A stretch of DNA of 64,000 bases from an uncultured Prevotellaceae bacterium. Its GTDB lineage: Bacteria > Bacteroidota > Bacteroidia > Bacteroidales > Muribaculaceae. The position numbers were made by a program, and so were the translations under genes. Numbering within the stretch: position 1 is the first letter of the stretch; the number at the start of each line of letters is the position of its first letter. Shown here one piece after another: positions 1 through 8,315 of the stretch. Below the pieces are notes generated by a model. The model worked only from the letters and a program-made list of their open reading frames with translations. It did no database searches and was not told where the DNA came from. The DNA lies in contig CAMZFV010000004.1 of assembly GCA_947306175.1 (NCBI GenBank), forward strand, positions 62,001 through 126,000, read 5' to 3'.

Positions 1-548
1 GCAATGTTCCAATAGTCATAACCAGTACAGTGGTTCAGCAACAACGTTTCCATTTTGGTCAAGTACTGTAAGTTGCCGCTGTAATAAAAATCAGTATTGT
101 AGGATAAATCAAGGAGGATGATATTTTGATTTCCGCTACCGATTTTTAGTCCTGCACCTGCATGAGGGCTGGTACGGCTAGTCGCTGCAAGTGTGGTAAT
201 GTTGCAGTCTTTGGCTTTCAGTGTGGTAAGAACTGTCAACGTGGTTATGTCGGCACCAGTAGAAAGGCTGTTACCGCTGATGTCGAGGTAGATTAGGCCT
301 GTCAGTTTTTCAAGGCCTTTGAGGTTCGTTATACCCATGCTATTCACTTCAAGTCTGGTTAAGGCACTGATTTGAGCGTCTGTGATGGTGCCGTTTACCG
401 GAACACCTGTAGCTTGAGATACGGCATTCCTGAATGCGCTGTCAGGGAAGTTGGTTGTGTTGAGCACTACGCTGGCTCGTGCCGCGATGCTGGATAAAAA
501 TACCAGTAGCACGGCAAGGCATGTTCTGAATAGTAGTCGTTTCATCAT
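1..548 (-). CDS. Secreted leucine-rich-repeat protein, N-terminal part (truncated by window edge)
   Basis: The minus-strand frame opens with two adjacent ATG codons (548 and 545) and stays open to position 1, so only about 182 residues are visible and the C-terminus is missing. Residues 3-26 form a signal peptide (KRLLFRTCLAVLLVFLSS, cleavage probably after ARA). A segment reading NFPDSAFRNAV, common at the start of secreted Prevotella-type LRR proteins, is followed by leucine-rich repeats such as LTGLIYLDISGNSLS and ITTLTVLTTLKAKDC. The likely role is as a surface or secreted binding protein; the ligand is unknown. It is divergent from the polysaccharide locus and has its own promoter near 664-694. 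Confidence 0.8.
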   Translation of the reverse strand, partial: MMKRLLFRTCLAVLLVFLSSIAARASVVLNTTNFPDSAFRNAVSQATGVPVNGTITDAQISALTRLEVNSMGITNLKGLEKLTGLIYLDISGNSLSTGADITTLTVLTTLKAKDCNITTLAATSRTSPHAGAGLKIGSGNQNIILLDLSYNTDFYYSGNLQYLTKMETLLLNHCTGYDYWNI

Positions 549-663
549 AATAATTGTTTTTAGTTATTTATTAATTTAATGTTCTAGTAGGTTCTTCTTT
601 CAAGGCGTAAAAGGAAGGAACGCTGGTAGGTCTGTCATTGGCCTTTATGCTTAGTTCAACTCA

Positions 664-694
664 CAAAGGTAAACCCCTTTTTGATGATTTGCAA
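664..694 (-). promoter_or_regulatory. Candidate Bacteroidota promoter for the LRR gene
   Basis: On the minus strand a -7 box TACCTTTG (671-664) matches TAnnTTTG, with a TTG (694-692) 20 nt upstream as a -33 box. It would give a leader of about 110 nt before the ATG pair at 548/545. Confidence 0.5.
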
Positions 695-914
695 CATTTT
701 TGTGTTAAAAACTTTGTTTTATTTGAAATTTCCATGATTTATTCATTAACAAAAGCTACTGCCTTCATGAAAAGCTCTTATGACATAGCTTTTGCTAAAT
801 AATTATGATTGCCTAAAAGGAGAGTGAAATTAAGCAAAACTGCATTTAATTATTCAATATTAATTAAATTATTACTCATTTTTATTATTAATCATTGATT
901 GATTTGGCTACGTT

Positions 915-930
915 GAGCTAAAGGCTCTCG
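915..930 (+). repeat. Dispersed hairpin, GAGCTAAAGGCTC family (copy 1)
   Basis: GAGCTAAAGGCTC followed by TCG. Arms GAGC/GCTC. Related copies lie at 35764-35778, 60298-60309 and 63978-63993. Confidence 0.5.
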
Positions 931-1016
931 TGCGATAGTCCGATACTTATTTCTAAGCGTTAGTTTTATTTAGAATAGCATTTTGGTGTGGTTGCCCTGA
1001 TTATTTGGGCTGCTTT

Positions 1017-1048
1017 TTTGTGTGTTTGAAAGAAAAACCTTACTTTTG
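1017..1048 (+). promoter_or_regulatory. Candidate promoter of the polysaccharide locus
   Basis: A -33 box TTTG (1017-1020), a 20-nt spacer and a -7 box TACTTTTG (1041-1048) fit the Bacteroidota sigma-ABfr consensus. Transcription would start near 1055, giving a leader of about 230 nt before the first glycosyltransferase. Confidence 0.6.
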
Positions 1049-1106
1049 CAGGTTGAATCAATCGTGATTTGGGGCATTTTGACCGTGCTGAATCATGACA
1101 GGATTC

Positions 1107-1222
1107 AAGACATACAACAGGTAACTTGCTGATAATGACTACTGCGATAGTGTCCGCAGCTTTACCCGCTCTCCATTGGTGCGCCATTCCCTCGGGATGT
1201 GGTGACCCTTGTTGTATGTCTT
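1107..1222. repeat. 13-bp perfect inverted repeat in the leader of the polysaccharide locus
   Basis: AAGACATACAACA (1107-1119) and its exact reverse complement TGTTGTATGTCTT (1210-1222) flank 90 bp. The pair lies between the promoter at 1041-1048 and the first gene at 1287. It could be an RNA stem in the leader or a recombination site pair; no TAnnTTTG box lies inside the enclosed segment on either strand. Confidence 0.7.
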
Positions 1223-1286
1223 CTCTTTCGGTGAAAACCCATGGTATTTAGTAGCAGATTCTGCTGCTCCAGTCCAGAGAAAGTTC

Positions 1287-2276
1287 ATGAAAATTTCGGT
1301 TATCGTTCCCATCTATAATGTTGCTAACTACCTTCGGACATGCGTTGACAGCATTTTAGCCTCGACCTTTACCGATTTTGAGCTCGTTCTGATTGATGAC
1401 GGCTCCACTGATTCTTCTGGAAGTATTTGTGATGAATACGCATCCCGCGATTCCAGGGTCAACGTAATCCATCAAGAGAATAAAGGCATGTCAATTGCTA
1501 GAAATCTTGGAATCAAGAAGTCTGCGGGCAAGTATATCTCCTTTGTTGATGCCGATGATGTTATCGCCCCGTCAATGCTGCAGCAGTTGATTTATGCCTT
1601 GGAGTCGGGCCCCAACTATGATTTCTCGATGGCACGTGCGCTCACTTTCTATGACGATGACACTGTTCAATGGGATGCGGTTGCTGTTAATGATCCTGAA
1701 ATCGTTGAATATAGCCAGCAGATGTACATGAGTTACCTGTTTAGGGGCAACCAGTTTGGTTATCCGGTGGTGTGGAGCAAATTGTTCAAGCGGGATTTTA
1801 TTGGCGATGCGAGGTTTAAATCAATTGATGCCGAGGATATTGAATGGCAGACACGAATGTGTGTTAACATGAAAAAAGCCGTCATGGTCGAGCAAGAACT
1901 TTACGGCTACCGCGTCCGACATGATTCCATCACCCACGAAAACGGGGGTGTCAATAGGGCTACCGTGTGCCGCTTGAACACTTTCTTGATGTGCTTGAAT
2001 GACTTGCCTAAGGAGTACACTAATTATCGGTCGTGGTGCCTGTTGTACACCTACAAAATGATGCTCAACACCCGGTATAATGCCCGCAACACTGAGTTTT
2101 ATCCCGAGGTTCAAGCACGCAACAGCTTTATCTACGGCGAAACGATTGACGAACTCAAGCGTTGCGAACTTAAATGGCCCGTAAAGGCTGCTCTTTACGT
2201 CTTCTATCATCAACCCTGGTTATATACGGTCATTTATTCGGCCTATGCCAAGTATTATTCGGCAACGCATAATTGA
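1287..2276 (+). CDS. Glycosyltransferase family 2
   Basis: A 329-residue inverting GT-A glycosyltransferase. The N-terminus KISVIVPIYNVANYLRTCVD is the classic family 2 start, followed by the nucleotide-binding DDGSTDSS and the metal-binding FVDADD. It would add one sugar to a lipid-linked repeat unit on the cytoplasmic face of the membrane. The frame is open upstream to 1209, but that extension reads through the leader inverted repeat and has no family similarity, so the ATG at 1287 is chosen. It is the first gene of the plus-strand polysaccharide locus. The donor and acceptor sugars cannot be read from sequence. Confidence 0.9.
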   Translation: MKISVIVPIYNVANYLRTCVDSILASTFTDFELVLIDDGSTDSSGSICDEYASRDSRVNVIHQENKGMSIARNLGIKKSAGKYISFVDADDVIAPSMLQQLIYALESGPNYDFSMARALTFYDDDTVQWDAVAVNDPEIVEYSQQMYMSYLFRGNQFGYPVVWSKLFKRDFIGDARFKSIDAEDIEWQTRMCVNMKKAVMVEQELYGYRVRHDSITHENGGVNRATVCRLNTFLMCLNDLPKEYTNYRSWCLLYTYKMMLNTRYNARNTEFYPEVQARNSFIYGETIDELKRCELKWPVKAALYVFYHQPWLYTVIYSAYAKYYSATHN

Positions 2277-2335
2277 TGCTTCGACGTTACTTTTAAGTGA
2301 CATGAAGAGATAACAATAGCCTTCGAGACAACGAT

Positions 2336-3415
2336 ATGCGCATCGGCATTGTGACACAGCCGCTCGAAATGAACTATGGCGGTATCTTGCAGAACTGGGC
2401 TTTGCAGCAGGTTCTCAAGAAGTTGGGGCACGACCCTGTCACGATTGATGCATATCAGCGTTACTCGACTCCGCACTATATGGTCAACTGCTTGCGGGCT
2501 TGGTTGAAGCGTTTGATGGGTAAGAAGGTCAAATTACCCAAGCGCTTTAAGGGTGCGTTGCGTGGGCAGTTGATGGGCCAGTTTATCGAGGAGCACATCA
2601 GCAAGACCGATGTGATGTGGGATTACCGTCGGGACACGGTCCGCCGCTATGGGCTAGATGCCATCGTTGTCGGTAGTGACCAAGTGTGGCGTGCTGAATA
2701 CAATGGTGGCCATCTCCTGGACATGTATCTGCGATTCGCTTCAGGCGAACAGATTAAGAAGATAGCTTATGCCGCCTCGTTCGGCGTCGATCAGTGGGAT
2801 TACAGTCCAGGACAGACGGCCCAGTGCCGCTCATTGGCCCAAGAGATGGATGCCATTTCGGTGCGGGAGGAGAGTGGGGTGGCCTTGTGTCATGACCATC
2901 TGGGCGTGAAAGCTGAGTGTGTGCTGGATCCCACATTGCTACTCGATGAACGGGGATATGAGTCCATCATTGACTCCAACTGGACGACCGATGAGCCTTA
3001 TCTGGCAGTATATTGTCTGGATATTACCCCCGAGAAGGAGGCCTTTTTTAACCAACTGGCCGCTGATCGCGGCCTGACGGTACGCTACTTCTCTTTCGGG
3101 TGGTTGGCTAGGCTGAGCGTTCAACAGTGGCTGGCCATGCTTCGTAACGCATCTGTTGTGGTCACTGATTCATTCCATGGCACTGTCTTCAGCATCTTGT
3201 TCCATAGGGAGTTCTATACACTTTGTAACTCCGGCCGGGGCAACACGCGCATGTCAGGGCTGCTGAAGAAGTTAGGACTGCAAAATCGTCTCTTGTCAGA
3301 ACAAACCCCCGACGCTTCAAGTGCCACCAGCATAGATTGGACTGAAGTGGATGCCCGATTGGAAGAACAGCGAGAGCATAGTGTCTCGTTCTTGAAGGGC
3401 GCATTACGGGGATAA
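2336..3415 (+). CDS. Polysaccharide pyruvyl transferase family protein
   Basis: At 359 residues this matches the polysaccharide pyruvyl transferase family (WcaK/CsaB-type). The N-terminus RIGIVTQPLEMNYGGILQNW, the central IVVGSDQVWR and the late DSFHGTVFSI motif are diagnostic. Members either transfer pyruvate as a ketal onto a sugar or act as glycan-modifying transferases in capsule and exopolysaccharide loci. It starts 59 nt after the preceding glycosyltransferase and is followed within 35 nt by the HAD phosphatase gene, so it is probably in the same operon. Confidence 0.88.
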   Translation: MRIGIVTQPLEMNYGGILQNWALQQVLKKLGHDPVTIDAYQRYSTPHYMVNCLRAWLKRLMGKKVKLPKRFKGALRGQLMGQFIEEHISKTDVMWDYRRDTVRRYGLDAIVVGSDQVWRAEYNGGHLLDMYLRFASGEQIKKIAYAASFGVDQWDYSPGQTAQCRSLAQEMDAISVREESGVALCHDHLGVKAECVLDPTLLLDERGYESIIDSNWTTDEPYLAVYCLDITPEKEAFFNQLAADRGLTVRYFSFGWLARLSVQQWLAMLRNASVVVTDSFHGTVFSILFHREFYTLCNSGRGNTRMSGLLKKLGLQNRLLSEQTPDASSATSIDWTEVDARLEEQREHSVSFLKGALRG

Positions 3416-3449
3416 CAATACGAATAACAAAATCAACGAATTTACGATA

Positions 3450-3857
3450 ATGGATTTAAACAAGGTAAAGAAACTCATTGTGGATCTTGACGATACCATC
3501 TCGGTGACCGAGAACGGTGACTACGTGCACAGCAAACCGATCCAACCGACAATCGATTTGCTAAAGAAGTATCAGGAGGAAGGATTTCAGATCATTATCC
3601 ACTCCAGCCGTCAGATGCGCACCTATGAGGCTAATGTGGGCAAAATCAACATCTACACCTTGCCCAATATCATCAACTGGCTGCAGAACAACGGTGTGCC
3701 ATTTGATGAAGTCATCGTGGGTAAGCCCTGGTGCGGCTTTGAGGGTTTCTATATCGACGATAAGAGCATCCGCCCTTCGGAATTCCATAACATGAGTTAT
3801 GAAGAGATCAAGGAGATGCTGAAGAAAGAGAAAGAATACACCCATTCCCTGGTATGA
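3450..3857 (+). CDS. HAD-family capsule-biosynthesis phosphatase
   Basis: A compact 135-residue HAD phosphatase. The nucleophile motif VDLDDT is at residues 11-16, the second motif is IIIHSSRQ, and the loop GFYIDDKSIRP supplies the acidic motif IV. This form is found in polysaccharide loci next to nucleotidyltransferases, where it removes phosphate from a small sugar or alcohol phosphate. Its stop codon overlaps the start of the kinase/nucleotidyltransferase gene (3854-3857), implying translational coupling and a shared pathway. Confidence 0.85.
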   Translation: MDLNKVKKLIVDLDDTISVTENGDYVHSKPIQPTIDLLKKYQEEGFQIIIHSSRQMRTYEANVGKINIYTLPNIINWLQNNGVPFDEVIVGKPWCGFEGFYIDDKSIRPSEFHNMSYEEIKEMLKKEKEYTHSLV

Positions 3858-5413
3858 TACTTATCACATCAGCTGCTTATACCAACCCGAGCTTGACCTC
3901 TGAATTGGGCATGTTGCCGCCGTGTATGCTACCAGTTCAGAACAGGCGGTTGTATGTGCACCAGTTGGCTCTGTTCGAGGGCAGCGGGGAGCAGATTTAC
4001 ATGTCGTTGCCTGCTTCCTATCAGATGACCCCTTATGACAGAGAACAATTGGCAAAGAACAATGTGGTGGTGATTCAGGTTCCTGATCATCTGTCACTCG
4101 GGCAGTCGGTGGTTTATAGTCTCAATACTATTGGACGTTTCGGTGAACCGTTATACCTGCTACACGGCGATACGTTGTTTGGCGGTCTGACGCTCAAGCC
4201 TGATACCTGCGTGGTGGCTAAGGCAGAGGACAATTACACGTGGGCATCGGTTAATGCTGTTGACGAGACGGTATATGCTGGGTTCTTTGCCTTCTCAACT
4301 CCATCTCTGCTCATCAACTGCATCACGGTAGAACACAATGACTTTATGGCTGGTGTCGAGCGCTATGCCGAGCAATGCCCGATGGAGAAGATCATGAGCG
4401 ACAGTTGGATGGATTTTGGCTTGGTGAATACCTATTACCGCTCGATCTCCAACCTGACGACGCAACGGGTGTTTAACTCGATGAGCATCGACCGCTTCTC
4501 GATCAGGAAGTCTAGTCGTGACGTCAACAAGATGATGGCCGAGGCCAATTGGATTCAGTCCTTGCCCAAAGACCTGCGGCATTATGCGCCTGCAATCTGG
4601 GACAGTGGTATTGAAGGTGAGGAAGGCTTCTACGAGATGGAGTATTACTATCTGAGTTCGTTAGCCAATCTTTTTGTTTTCTGTCGCCATCCGCAGTTCG
4701 TATGGCATGATATCTTTTCAGCATGTCAGGCATTTATCTCTGACGCGGCTCGCTATAAACCTGATGGCGAGGAGGAAATAAGGGAGATTGCACGTCATAA
4801 TGACGAATTGTACATGTCCAAAACGCTCAGCCGCTTGAACCAATATGCTCAACAATCAGGCATCTCGCTCGATACTCCGTGGGTGATTAATGGTGAAGCT
4901 ACTCCCTCATTGCGTGATATTGTCAATGAAACGGGTGCCATGATAGCCACTCATCAGACGGGTTTCGTCTCATTGATGCATGGCGACTTCTGTTTCAGCA
5001 ACATCCTGTATGATTTCAAGTCCAGGAGCATCAAGGTGATTGACCCGCGTGGTGTTGATACTGAGGGCCATTTGTCGGTTTATGGCGACTTGAGATATGA
5101 TGTGGCCAAGTTGGCACATTCAGTCTTGGGGCTGTATGACTTCATCATCGGTGGCATGTATCATTATCATGAGAATTCATCTAATGATATCATGTTGGAT
5201 TTTGATATTACCGATGCGATAAAAGACACTCAGGAGCAATTCAAGACGCTGCAATTTGCAGAGTATAGTATCGACCAATTGAGTGTTTACCCGATTATGA
5301 TACACCTGTTCCTTTCGATGCTTCCCTTGCATAGCGATAATGTGGAACGCCAGAAGGCTATGTTGGCCAATGCGTTGCGTTTGTATGTTGAATTAAAAGG
5401 ACAAAAGAAATGA
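3854..5413 (+). CDS. Fusion: nucleotidyltransferase-like N-domain plus APH/choline-kinase-like C-domain
   Basis: The 519-residue protein joins two domains. Residues 1 to about 230 resemble a sugar-nucleotidyltransferase fold (LGMLPPCMLPVQNRRL, LLHGDTLFGG), but the glycine-rich GGxGxR loop is absent, so this domain may be inactive or specialised. The C-terminal half is an aminoglycoside-phosphotransferase/choline-kinase fold: the catalytic HGDFCFSN is near residue 375 and the metal-binding IDPRG near 396. It overlaps the HAD phosphatase upstream and the nucleotidyltransferase downstream, each by 4 nt. By analogy with LicA/LicC-type modules the trio may phosphorylate and nucleotidylate a small molecule for transfer to the glycan; the substrate is unknown. 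Confidence 0.8.
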   Translation: MILITSAAYTNPSLTSELGMLPPCMLPVQNRRLYVHQLALFEGSGEQIYMSLPASYQMTPYDREQLAKNNVVVIQVPDHLSLGQSVVYSLNTIGRFGEPLYLLHGDTLFGGLTLKPDTCVVAKAEDNYTWASVNAVDETVYAGFFAFSTPSLLINCITVEHNDFMAGVERYAEQCPMEKIMSDSWMDFGLVNTYYRSISNLTTQRVFNSMSIDRFSIRKSSRDVNKMMAEANWIQSLPKDLRHYAPAIWDSGIEGEEGFYEMEYYYLSSLANLFVFCRHPQFVWHDIFSACQAFISDAARYKPDGEEEIREIARHNDELYMSKTLSRLNQYAQQSGISLDTPWVINGEATPSLRDIVNETGAMIATHQTGFVSLMHGDFCFSNILYDFKSRSIKVIDPRGVDTEGHLSVYGDLRYDVAKLAHSVLGLYDFIIGGMYHYHENSSNDIMLDFDITDAIKDTQEQFKTLQFAEYSIDQLSVYPIMIHLFLSMLPLHSDNVERQKAMLANALRLYVELKGQKK

Positions 5414-6153
5414 CGATTATCATACCGATGGCTGGTCTCAGCTCCCGTTTCACACAGGCGGGTTATGTCCTGCCCAAGTATATGCTGTATGTGAAGAACA
5501 GAAGTCTGTTCAATCTGGCTGTGTCGAGTTTTGACAAGTATTTTGATTCTTGCCGTTTCGTCTTTGTGGCCAGAGACGTCTTTGATACCAAGACCTTCAT
5601 TGAGAAAGAGTGTGAATTGATGGGTATCAAGGACTTTGATGTGGTGATACTGCCTGCGCCAACCAAAGGACAGGCCGAGACCGTGCTTGAAGGTATCCAG
5701 CGGGCTGCGGTTCCTAAAAATGAACCGGTATTGATTTTCAATATCGATACTTTCCGCCCTGGATTTACCTTCCCTGAGGACATCAAGCAATGGGATGGGT
5801 ATCTGGAAGTATTTGTCGGCAGCGGCAAGAACTGGTCGTATGCGAGAACCGAGTCCGAAGACTCTACGCTGGTGGTGGAAACTGCCGAGAAGCAAGAGAT
5901 TTCCCGCTATTGCTCTACAGGATTGTACTATTTCGCGTCTGCCGAACTTTTTGAGAAGGCTTACGCCCTCAACATGGAACATCCCATGAACGGGAAAATG
6001 GAACTCTATGTGGCTCCACTCTACAACCACTTGATTGCCCTTTCCTATACGATCCACATCCACGTCATCAATCGCACCGAAGTAATCTTCTCCGGCATCC
6101 CCGCCGAGTACGAACAACTCCTTTTCTCCGCCTTCAATTCTTCAAGTAACTAA
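5410..6153 (+). CDS. Sugar-phosphate or alditol-phosphate nucleotidyltransferase
   Basis: A 247-residue NTP_transferase-family enzyme with an intact active site: the signature loop IIPMAGLSSRF is followed by LPKYML, with the catalytic lysine, and FNIDTFRPG carries the metal-binding aspartate. It would form an NDP-activated donor from a phosphorylated small molecule. It overlaps the kinase fusion by 4 nt, so HAD phosphatase, kinase and nucleotidyltransferase form one translationally coupled unit. Whether CTP or another nucleotide is used is not visible. Confidence 0.85.
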   Translation: MTIIIPMAGLSSRFTQAGYVLPKYMLYVKNRSLFNLAVSSFDKYFDSCRFVFVARDVFDTKTFIEKECELMGIKDFDVVILPAPTKGQAETVLEGIQRAAVPKNEPVLIFNIDTFRPGFTFPEDIKQWDGYLEVFVGSGKNWSYARTESEDSTLVVETAEKQEISRYCSTGLYYFASAELFEKAYALNMEHPMNGKMELYVAPLYNHLIALSYTIHIHVINRTEVIFSGIPAEYEQLLFSAFNSSSN

Positions 6154-6173
6154 TAACCAACATTAAGGAACAA

Positions 6174-7385
6174 ATGCGAATTGTCTTTGTAAATCTACAC
6201 GGCAACGAGTTTCTTGTCAAGACATTAAATAAGATCATCTTCAAGCATTCGGTTGCCATCAAGCATAAGTATTTCCTTGATTATCTGCTTTCTCGTGATG
6301 ATATAGAGATCTGCTCCTACATCAATAAGAGGGGATTGTCATTGTCTTATACGACTAGAAATCGTTTCCTGCAGTCATTCCGCTTTTTGGAGCATCGCAT
6401 CGTCATGCACAAGAATGGGATTCCCCATAAGCGGATTAAGGTGCTAAAGAACGAAGATGAAATCAGGCATGATGACCTGATTATTATGTATCAGATATTT
6501 GGTCATGAATTTGATTTTAAGAAACGTCCTGACTCTTTTATCGCACTGAGTCAATTGCATTTCACACTGGATCAGCATGAGGTAATTGAAAAGATTAGGC
6601 CAGACCTCATCTATAATGAGAGCAATATGCAGAAGCGTTTCATCGCTTTTGATGAATTCTTTGGCTGGTTTGATAAGCAGTATTTAGTTATTCCCTTCGT
6701 GTTCGCCGATAGATTTAAGCCCGTTAAACCATTTGCTGAGCGATTGAATAAGGCCGTTTCTGTAGGAACGATAACATATCCCTATTATCTGCTCAAGTAT
6801 TACGGGACCAATTGCTTGCAGCCAACCCGCAAGCAGATATACGATAATGCTGAAGAGTTGAAGCCATGGGTCGATTGTAACAACAGCGATTTTCTCGCTG
6901 AAGATAAACCATACAACACAAGTGCATCAGCTGGTCCTTTACGCAAACTGATTAATAGACTGCATGACAAGTTCTTCCTTGGCCATCAGAAGAAGTATTA
7001 TTCATTTGACATGGTTGAGAAGTTCAACGGTTACAAGATGTGTGTAGTCGGAGAAGACATTACTGGTCTGCCTGGTATCGGTTTTGTCGAGGGAATGGCC
7101 TGCGGATGTGCCTATGTGGGTCAGACTATCGGCTACTATGAGGATTACGGAATGAAAGAGGGAGTGCATTACATCGGCTACGATGGCACTCTTGATGACC
7201 TGAAAGCCAAAATAGGTTATTACCAGCAAGAGGAACACCAAGAGGAACTTGAGGCGATAGCTAAGGCTGGTTGTGACTTTGTTCGTTCGCATTGTAAAGG
7301 CCCTGCAGCAGCTGAATCCTTGCTAAATAACTTGCTTGACGCCCAGCGTCGCTGGCTGGCAGAGCATCCACAAACTGACAATTGA
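6174..7385 (+). CDS. Glycosyltransferase, GT-B fold (family 4-like)
   Basis: A 403-residue protein with a divergent N-terminal half and a recognisable GT-B donor-binding region late in the chain (GIGFVEGMACGCAYVG, then GYYEDYGMKEGVHYI), typical of family 4 retaining glycosyltransferases. It begins 20 nt after the nucleotidyltransferase and ends 1 nt before the next glycosyltransferase. A role in transferring the product of the upstream activation trio is possible but not shown. Confidence 0.72.
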   Translation: MRIVFVNLHGNEFLVKTLNKIIFKHSVAIKHKYFLDYLLSRDDIEICSYINKRGLSLSYTTRNRFLQSFRFLEHRIVMHKNGIPHKRIKVLKNEDEIRHDDLIIMYQIFGHEFDFKKRPDSFIALSQLHFTLDQHEVIEKIRPDLIYNESNMQKRFIAFDEFFGWFDKQYLVIPFVFADRFKPVKPFAERLNKAVSVGTITYPYYLLKYYGTNCLQPTRKQIYDNAEELKPWVDCNNSDFLAEDKPYNTSASAGPLRKLINRLHDKFFLGHQKKYYSFDMVEKFNGYKMCVVGEDITGLPGIGFVEGMACGCAYVGQTIGYYEDYGMKEGVHYIGYDGTLDDLKAKIGYYQQEEHQEELEAIAKAGCDFVRSHCKGPAAAESLLNNLLDAQRRWLAEHPQTDN

Positions 7386-7386
7386 T

Positions 7387-8307
7387 ATGGTAACGATTTT
7401 GGTTCCAGTATATAATGCTGCTCCGTACTTGCGAGAGTGTGTGGGATCTCTCACCAATCAAACCTATACGGATTTGCAGATTGTAATGATTGATGATGGA
7501 TCATTGGATGATTCTCTGTCCATCATGCAGGAACTCGCCAAAGAGGATCCTCGCATCGAAATATACAGTCAGCCGAATTGTGGTGTAGCCTCAACGCGTA
7601 ATCGTTTGCTGGAAAAGGCAAGAGGTGAGTTTGTACTGTTTGTTGACAGTGATGATTGGATTGAGCTCAATACCATTGAGTTGTTAATCAATGAGCAGCG
7701 TAAAGCAGATTATGATATTGTATCATATCAAATATCCGACCCGTTAAGTTCAGACACGGACTACGAGCAAAAGGAGGCAGTAAAGCAGTTTTTAGTACAT
7801 AGGTCATTTAGAGGTTCTCTCTGTGACAAATTGATAAAGACTGAGTTATTTGAGGGACTTCAAATAGACCCGACAGTAAGTTATGGAGAGGATGCGCTTA
7901 TGGTATGGCAAGTATTGCAGCGTGTCAAAAGGATTAGGGTACTTGGAAAGGTACTTTATCACTATCGTGTGAATCCAGCTAGCCTTTCCCGTCAAAAATT
8001 CAATGGCCGCAAGTTTACTGCTTATACCACTTGGAGCACAATTTCTCAAGACTCTGATGTGGACTGGCCCCAGTACTCTGATATAGCTCATGCTCGATTC
8101 GCATGTGAGATGACCCAGATATTGAGGTTTGCCGCAGCCAGTGGTTACAAGCGAAACATGAGCGTGAAATTGCTTCAGGAAGAGGTGAGAAGGGATGGGT
8201 ATTTGATTAAAAAAACTGGAATTTCTTCACTGAAAATGAGCATGTATGCCTGGCTGGTTTCTCGTCACTATTGGTTGGCCACATTTCTGACAAAATACTT
8301 GAAGTAA
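7387..8307 (+). CDS. Glycosyltransferase family 2
   Basis: A 306-residue GT-A transferase: VTILVPVYNAAPYLRECV, IDDGSLDDS and FVDSDDWIE are the nucleotide- and metal-binding signatures. The frame is open from 7336, inside the preceding gene; the ATG at 7387, one base after the preceding stop, starts exactly at the family N-terminus. Base composition becomes AT-richer from about here through 14.3 kb. Confidence 0.9.
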   Translation: MVTILVPVYNAAPYLRECVGSLTNQTYTDLQIVMIDDGSLDDSLSIMQELAKEDPRIEIYSQPNCGVASTRNRLLEKARGEFVLFVDSDDWIELNTIELLINEQRKADYDIVSYQISDPLSSDTDYEQKEAVKQFLVHRSFRGSLCDKLIKTELFEGLQIDPTVSYGEDALMVWQVLQRVKRIRVLGKVLYHYRVNPASLSRQKFNGRKFTAYTTWSTISQDSDVDWPQYSDIAHARFACEMTQILRFAAASGYKRNMSVKLLQEEVRRDGYLIKKTGISSLKMSMYAWLVSRHYWLATFLTKYLK

Positions 8308-8315
8308 GCCTTAGA

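Larger units (their letters stand above)
549..1286. other. AT-rich intergenic spacer with divergent promoters
   Basis: This 738-bp gap between the divergent LRR gene and the first glycosyltransferase holds the two promoters listed separately, a GAGCTAAAGGCTC hairpin (915-927) and the inverted-repeat leader (1107-1222). A short open frame on the minus strand (966-1187) has no recognisable protein features. No upxY-type antiterminator gene, which often opens Bacteroides capsule operons, is present here. Confidence 0.7.

Noticed and set aside
966..1187. 73-codon minus-strand frame in the spacer before the polysaccharide locus
   Set aside because: Crosses the promoter and one arm of the leader inverted repeat, and no protein features are seen.
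1107..1222. Invertible promoter like those of Bacteroides capsule loci
   Set aside because: The inverted repeat is real but no TAnnTTTG box lies within it in either orientation and no recombinase gene is nearby, so promoter inversion is not claimed.
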